From NCBI RefSeq assembly GCF_900188005.1, contig NZ_FZNR01000006.1, positions 124,001 through 188,000 of the forward strand: a stretch of 64,000 nucleotides of DNA, in the 5' to 3' direction. Source of the DNA: Actinoplanes regularis. Lineage in GTDB: Bacteria > Actinomycetota > Actinomycetes > Mycobacteriales > Micromonosporaceae. Of the stretch, positions 61,783 through 64,000 are shown one piece after another; the first letter of the stretch is position 1; the number at the start of each line of letters is the position of its first letter. The notes under the pieces were generated by a model. The model saw only the letters and a program-made list of their open reading frames with translations, ran no database searches and was not told the origin of the DNA. Both the position numbers and the translations under genes were made by a program.

Positions 61783-62237
61783 CACCAGGCGGCCAGGTCC
61801 GAACGCGGCGGGAAGGCGCCGATCTCGGCGCTCCAGTCGCCGGCCGCGCGGGCCAGCGCGTCCTCGCTGACCTCCAGCTGGATCCGGTGCACCCGATTCA
61901 GGCCCGTCCCGGGCAGCCACGGCGGCAGGCTCTCGTGCGAGAACGCCACCTCGAGCAGGTGCTCGCCGGGTTCGGCGGGCAGCTGCCGGAACGCGACGTT
62001 CGGCTCGATGAACGCCAGCTCGTCGGAATCGTCGCGGCCGTGCAGCCAGTCGGCCAGCTCGATCGTCTCGGCCACGGTCAGGCACGGGCTCTCCGACTGC
62101 CAGGTGTGCCCATCCAGGCCGGCCGCGGCGACCGACACCACCAGCCAGTCCTCGGTCGGGTCGCCGGGCGCCGCCTCGAACTCGTAGCGCAGCGGCCGCA
62201 TCCGCAGCCAGCCACCGGTCTCGGAAGCGATCTCCAT
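61782..62237 (-). CDS. WapI-family immunity-like protein
   Basis: 151 residues from ATG 62237. The pattern EDWLVVSVAAAGLDG, CLTVAETIELADWLHG, ELAFIEPNVAFRQLP, SHESLPPWLPGTG and a final AFPPRS resembles the WapI immunity protein family, which protects against contact-dependent toxins. No toxin gene is adjacent, so it would be an orphan; assignment is by motif memory only. Confidence 0.6.
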   Translation of the reverse strand: MEIASETGGWLRMRPLRYEFEAAPGDPTEDWLVVSVAAAGLDGHTWQSESPCLTVAETIELADWLHGRDDSDELAFIEPNVAFRQLPAEPGEHLLEVAFSHESLPPWLPGTGLNRVHRIQLEVSEDALARAAGDWSAEIGAFPPRSDLAAW

Positions 62238-62283
62238 GACAACATTCTTCCGGTCCGACAAGATCACTGGGTAACGTTCGCCC

Positions 62284-62880
62284 GTGCTCCTACCCCTTCC
62301 TCCCGGTGACTTCCAGGCTTATCTCTTCGACTGCGACGGCACCATCACCGACTCCATGCCCCTGCACTACCGGGCCTGGCTCGACGCCCTGGCCGAGTGG
62401 GACTGCCACTTCCCGGAGGAGCTGTTCTACGCGTGGGGCGGCCGCCCGGTCGTCGACATCGTGGCCGAGCTGAACCTGCGGCAGGGACTGAACATGCCGG
62501 TGGCCACGGTTGCCGAGCGGCAGGAGACGCTGTTCCGGGCCGGGCTGGGCACGATGCGGGCGGTGCCCGGGGTGCTCGCGCACATCCGGGAGGCGCACGG
62601 GCGCCTGCCGTTCGCGGTGGTCTCCGGCAGCACCCGGGAGAGCGTGATCGACTCGCTGACCGCGCTCGACCTGCTTGCGCACTTCCCGGTGCTGGTCTGC
62701 GCCGGGGACTACGCCGAGCCGAAACCGGCCCCGGAGGCGTACCTGACCGGCGCCCGGCTGCTCGGCGTCGACCCGTCGAAGTGCCTGGTCTTCGAGGACA
62801 CCGAGCTCGGCGTGCAGGCCGCGCGGGCGGCCGGGATGGCGTACGTCCGGGTGCCCCCGCCCTGGGAACGCCTTAAGTGA
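62284..62880 (+). CDS. HAD-superfamily phosphatase, beta-phosphoglucomutase/YqaB-like
   Basis: 198 residues from GTG 62284. Motif I FDCDGTITDSMPLHYRAW, motif II VVSGSTRESV, conserved Lys in AEPKPAPEAY, motif IV CLVFEDTELGVQAARAAG. The family dephosphorylates or isomerises sugar phosphates. It is 46 bp from the divergent WapI-like gene. The RraA-like gene follows and may be coupled. Confidence 0.88.
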   Translation: MLLPLPPGDFQAYLFDCDGTITDSMPLHYRAWLDALAEWDCHFPEELFYAWGGRPVVDIVAELNLRQGLNMPVATVAERQETLFRAGLGTMRAVPGVLAHIREAHGRLPFAVVSGSTRESVIDSLTALDLLAHFPVLVCAGDYAEPKPAPEAYLTGARLLGVDPSKCLVFEDTELGVQAARAAGMAYVRVPPPWERLK

Positions 62881-62891
62881 GGTTAAGGTCG

Positions 62892-63506
62892 ATGACCATG
62901 AGCGCAGACTTCCGGCAGATCCCCCCGACCACGCTCGCTGACGTGCTCGGCCGCGACCAGGTGATGGACATCGGGATCCGGCCGCTCTGGACGCCGGTCC
63001 CCCGCGTCGCCGGGCCGGCGTTCACGGTCCGCTGCGAGCCCGGCGACAACCTGATGCTGCACGCCGCGATCTACCGCGCGGAGCCCGGGTCGGTGATCGT
63101 CGTCGAGTCCGGCGACCTCGACTACGCGCTGGCCGGCGGCAACGTCTGCGCGGTCGCCCACCGGCGCGGGGTCGCGGCGTTCGTCCTGGACGGTCTGATC
63201 CGTGACCTGGGCGAGGTGCGCGACCTCGGCTTCCCGGTCTTCGCCCGCGGCGTCATCCCGATCCCGGGCACGAAGGACAAGCTCGGCACGCACGGGGAGC
63301 CGGTCCGCTGCGGCGGGATCACGGTACGACCGGGCGACGTGGTCGTGGCCGACGAGGAGGGCGTGGTCGTCGTCCCCGCCGACCGGCATGACCAGGTCCT
63401 GGCGGCCGCGCGGGCGAAGCTGGCCAAGGAGGCCGCCGAGTCGCTCGACGACTGGGAGGCGGCCCACCGCGCCCGCATCGGGAAGGCCCTCGGCCAGCCG
63501 GTGTGA
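62892..63506 (+). CDS. RraA/HMG-aldolase-like protein
   Basis: 204 residues from ATG 62892; ATG 62898 or GTG 62877 (overlapping the upstream stop as GTGA) are alternatives. Motifs GGNVCAVAHRRGVAAFVLDG, LIRDLGEVRDLGFPVFARG and VVADEEGVVVVPA mark the RraA fold, whose members are 4-hydroxy-4-methyl-2-oxoglutarate aldolases or oxaloacetate decarboxylases. Probably cotranscribed with the phosphatase. Confidence 0.88.
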   Translation: MTMSADFRQIPPTTLADVLGRDQVMDIGIRPLWTPVPRVAGPAFTVRCEPGDNLMLHAAIYRAEPGSVIVVESGDLDYALAGGNVCAVAHRRGVAAFVLDGLIRDLGEVRDLGFPVFARGVIPIPGTKDKLGTHGEPVRCGGITVRPGDVVVADEEGVVVVPADRHDQVLAAARAKLAKEAAESLDDWEAAHRARIGKALGQPV

Positions 63507-64000
63507 TCACCAGCGGTTGCGCGCCTCCTCGGCCCAGCCGGTCAGGCCGTCAAGGTCGATCATGCGGCCGTCGGAGGCGCGGGCCCAGCCGGAGAAGCGG
63601 CCGAAGCACTGGTGGGTCTCGCCGGCCAGGACGCCGAGACTCGTCCGGGACACGCGCTCGTGGAACGGCTCGAAGGTCACGTCGACGCCCTGGCCGGTGA
63701 CGCGCCACGGTTTGAGCCAGTCCGTGCGGTCGTACTCCCAGCGCAGGTCGGCGCCGATCTTGTGGAGCCGGCCATCCTCGAAGAGCGCGTTCTCGGTGTT
63801 GCCGGTGCCGTCGGTCCACTTCCCGCCGAGCTGGATCGCCCGGTCCTGGTCCGCGCCCGCCGCCCAGTTCCAGGTCACCGAGTACGGCCAGCGGCCCCGC
63901 CCGTGGTCCAGGGTCGCGTGTGAGCCCCGCTCCGGAACGAGGTGCTCGACGCCGCCGACCACGAGGCGGCCGTGGACCGGGCGGCCGACGTCCTTCACCG
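63507..64000 (-). CDS. DUF2804-family protein, N-terminal part outside the window
   Basis: At least 164 C-terminal residues; the frame runs off the right edge. HATLDHGRGRWPYSVTWNWA, QLGGKWTDGTGNTENALF and CFGRFSGW are typical of DUF2804 (hydroxyneurosporene-synthase-like beta fold). An internal GTG near 63998 is unlikely to be the true start, because the family is about 330 residues. Its stop directly abuts the stop of the convergent RraA-like gene. Function unknown. Confidence 0.8.
   Translation of the reverse strand, partial: VKDVGRPVHGRLVVGGVEHLVPERGSHATLDHGRGRWPYSVTWNWAAGADQDRAIQLGGKWTDGTGNTENALFEDGRLHKIGADLRWEYDRTDWLKPWRVTGQGVDVTFEPFHERVSRTSLGVLAGETHQCFGRFSGWARASDGRMIDLDGLTGWAEEARNRW

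Overview
The window is about 64 kb of very GC-rich, densely coding DNA. It reads as chromosome of a mycelial actinobacterium close to Actinoplanes/Micromonosporaceae. The grounds are the GC bias, many GTG and some TTG starts, many secreted glycosidases and lectin-like proteins, many TetR/LacI/LysR/PadR regulators, a mycothiol-type maleylpyruvate isomerase homologue and DUF6082/DUF4011 proteins. This placement is an inference. I saw no rRNA, tRNA, prophage, transposase or CRISPR array.

Layout, left half. 0-0.8 kb: edge-truncated secreted EEP-family protein. 0.9-11 kb: a galactan/galacto-oligosaccharide regulon. It has a GH35 beta-galactosidase fused in frame to galactose-1-phosphate uridylyltransferase, an ABC importer (binding lipoprotein plus two permeases, no ATPase), a LacI-type repressor and two tandem secreted GH53 endo-galactanases. 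Two identical 16-bp operators sit between the divergent arms. 11-18 kb: PadR/DUF1700 sensor pair, TetR-MMPL exporter pair, RidA-like/dehydrogenase pair with divergent LysR. 18-19.9 kb: a coiled-coil cytoskeleton-like protein and a secreted LamG protein. 19.9-27.3 kb: an arabinose/furanose regulon (araA, yjfF, ytfT, ytfR, ytfQ, divergent LacI) with its own operator pair. araD lies 11 kb away under a different LacI-type operator pair.

Right half. 27.3-30 kb: a minisatellite hot spot with tandem repeats of 29, about 33, 24, 41 (organised as 123) and 30 bp, partly inside genes. 30-35.6 kb: TetR, FG-GAP protein, araD, an orphan PstS and a kinase-less multi-TM sensor-like protein. 35.8-43.6 kb: a 2,071-residue DUF4011-helicase-Vsr-like nuclease-DUF3320 protein preceded by a HIRAN-domain protein, a candidate two-gene anti-phage or DNA-repair module. 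43.8-52.9 kb: redox enzymes, TetR regulators, an ABC-2 exporter, a coupled phosphoribosyltransferase/hydrolase pair, a degenerate PEP-utilising-enzyme-like protein and an EEP-jacalin secreted protein. 53-60 kb: secreted alpha/beta hydrolase, DUF6082 protein, LysR and a PutA-type proline catabolic enzyme. 60-61 kb: a secreted repeat protein flanked on both sides by copies of a repeat element, one carrying a 33-bp-stem hairpin. 61-64 kb: MDMPI-like enzyme, a WapI-immunity-like protein separated from it by exactly four 35-bp tandem repeats, a HAD phosphatase, an RraA-like protein and an edge-truncated DUF2804 protein.

The strongest candidates for something undescribed are the GH35-GalT fusion, the HIRAN plus DUF4011/helicase/nuclease pair, the repeat-flanked cassette at 60-61 kb, and the nested 41/123-bp minisatellite that supplies the last codons of a neighbouring gene.
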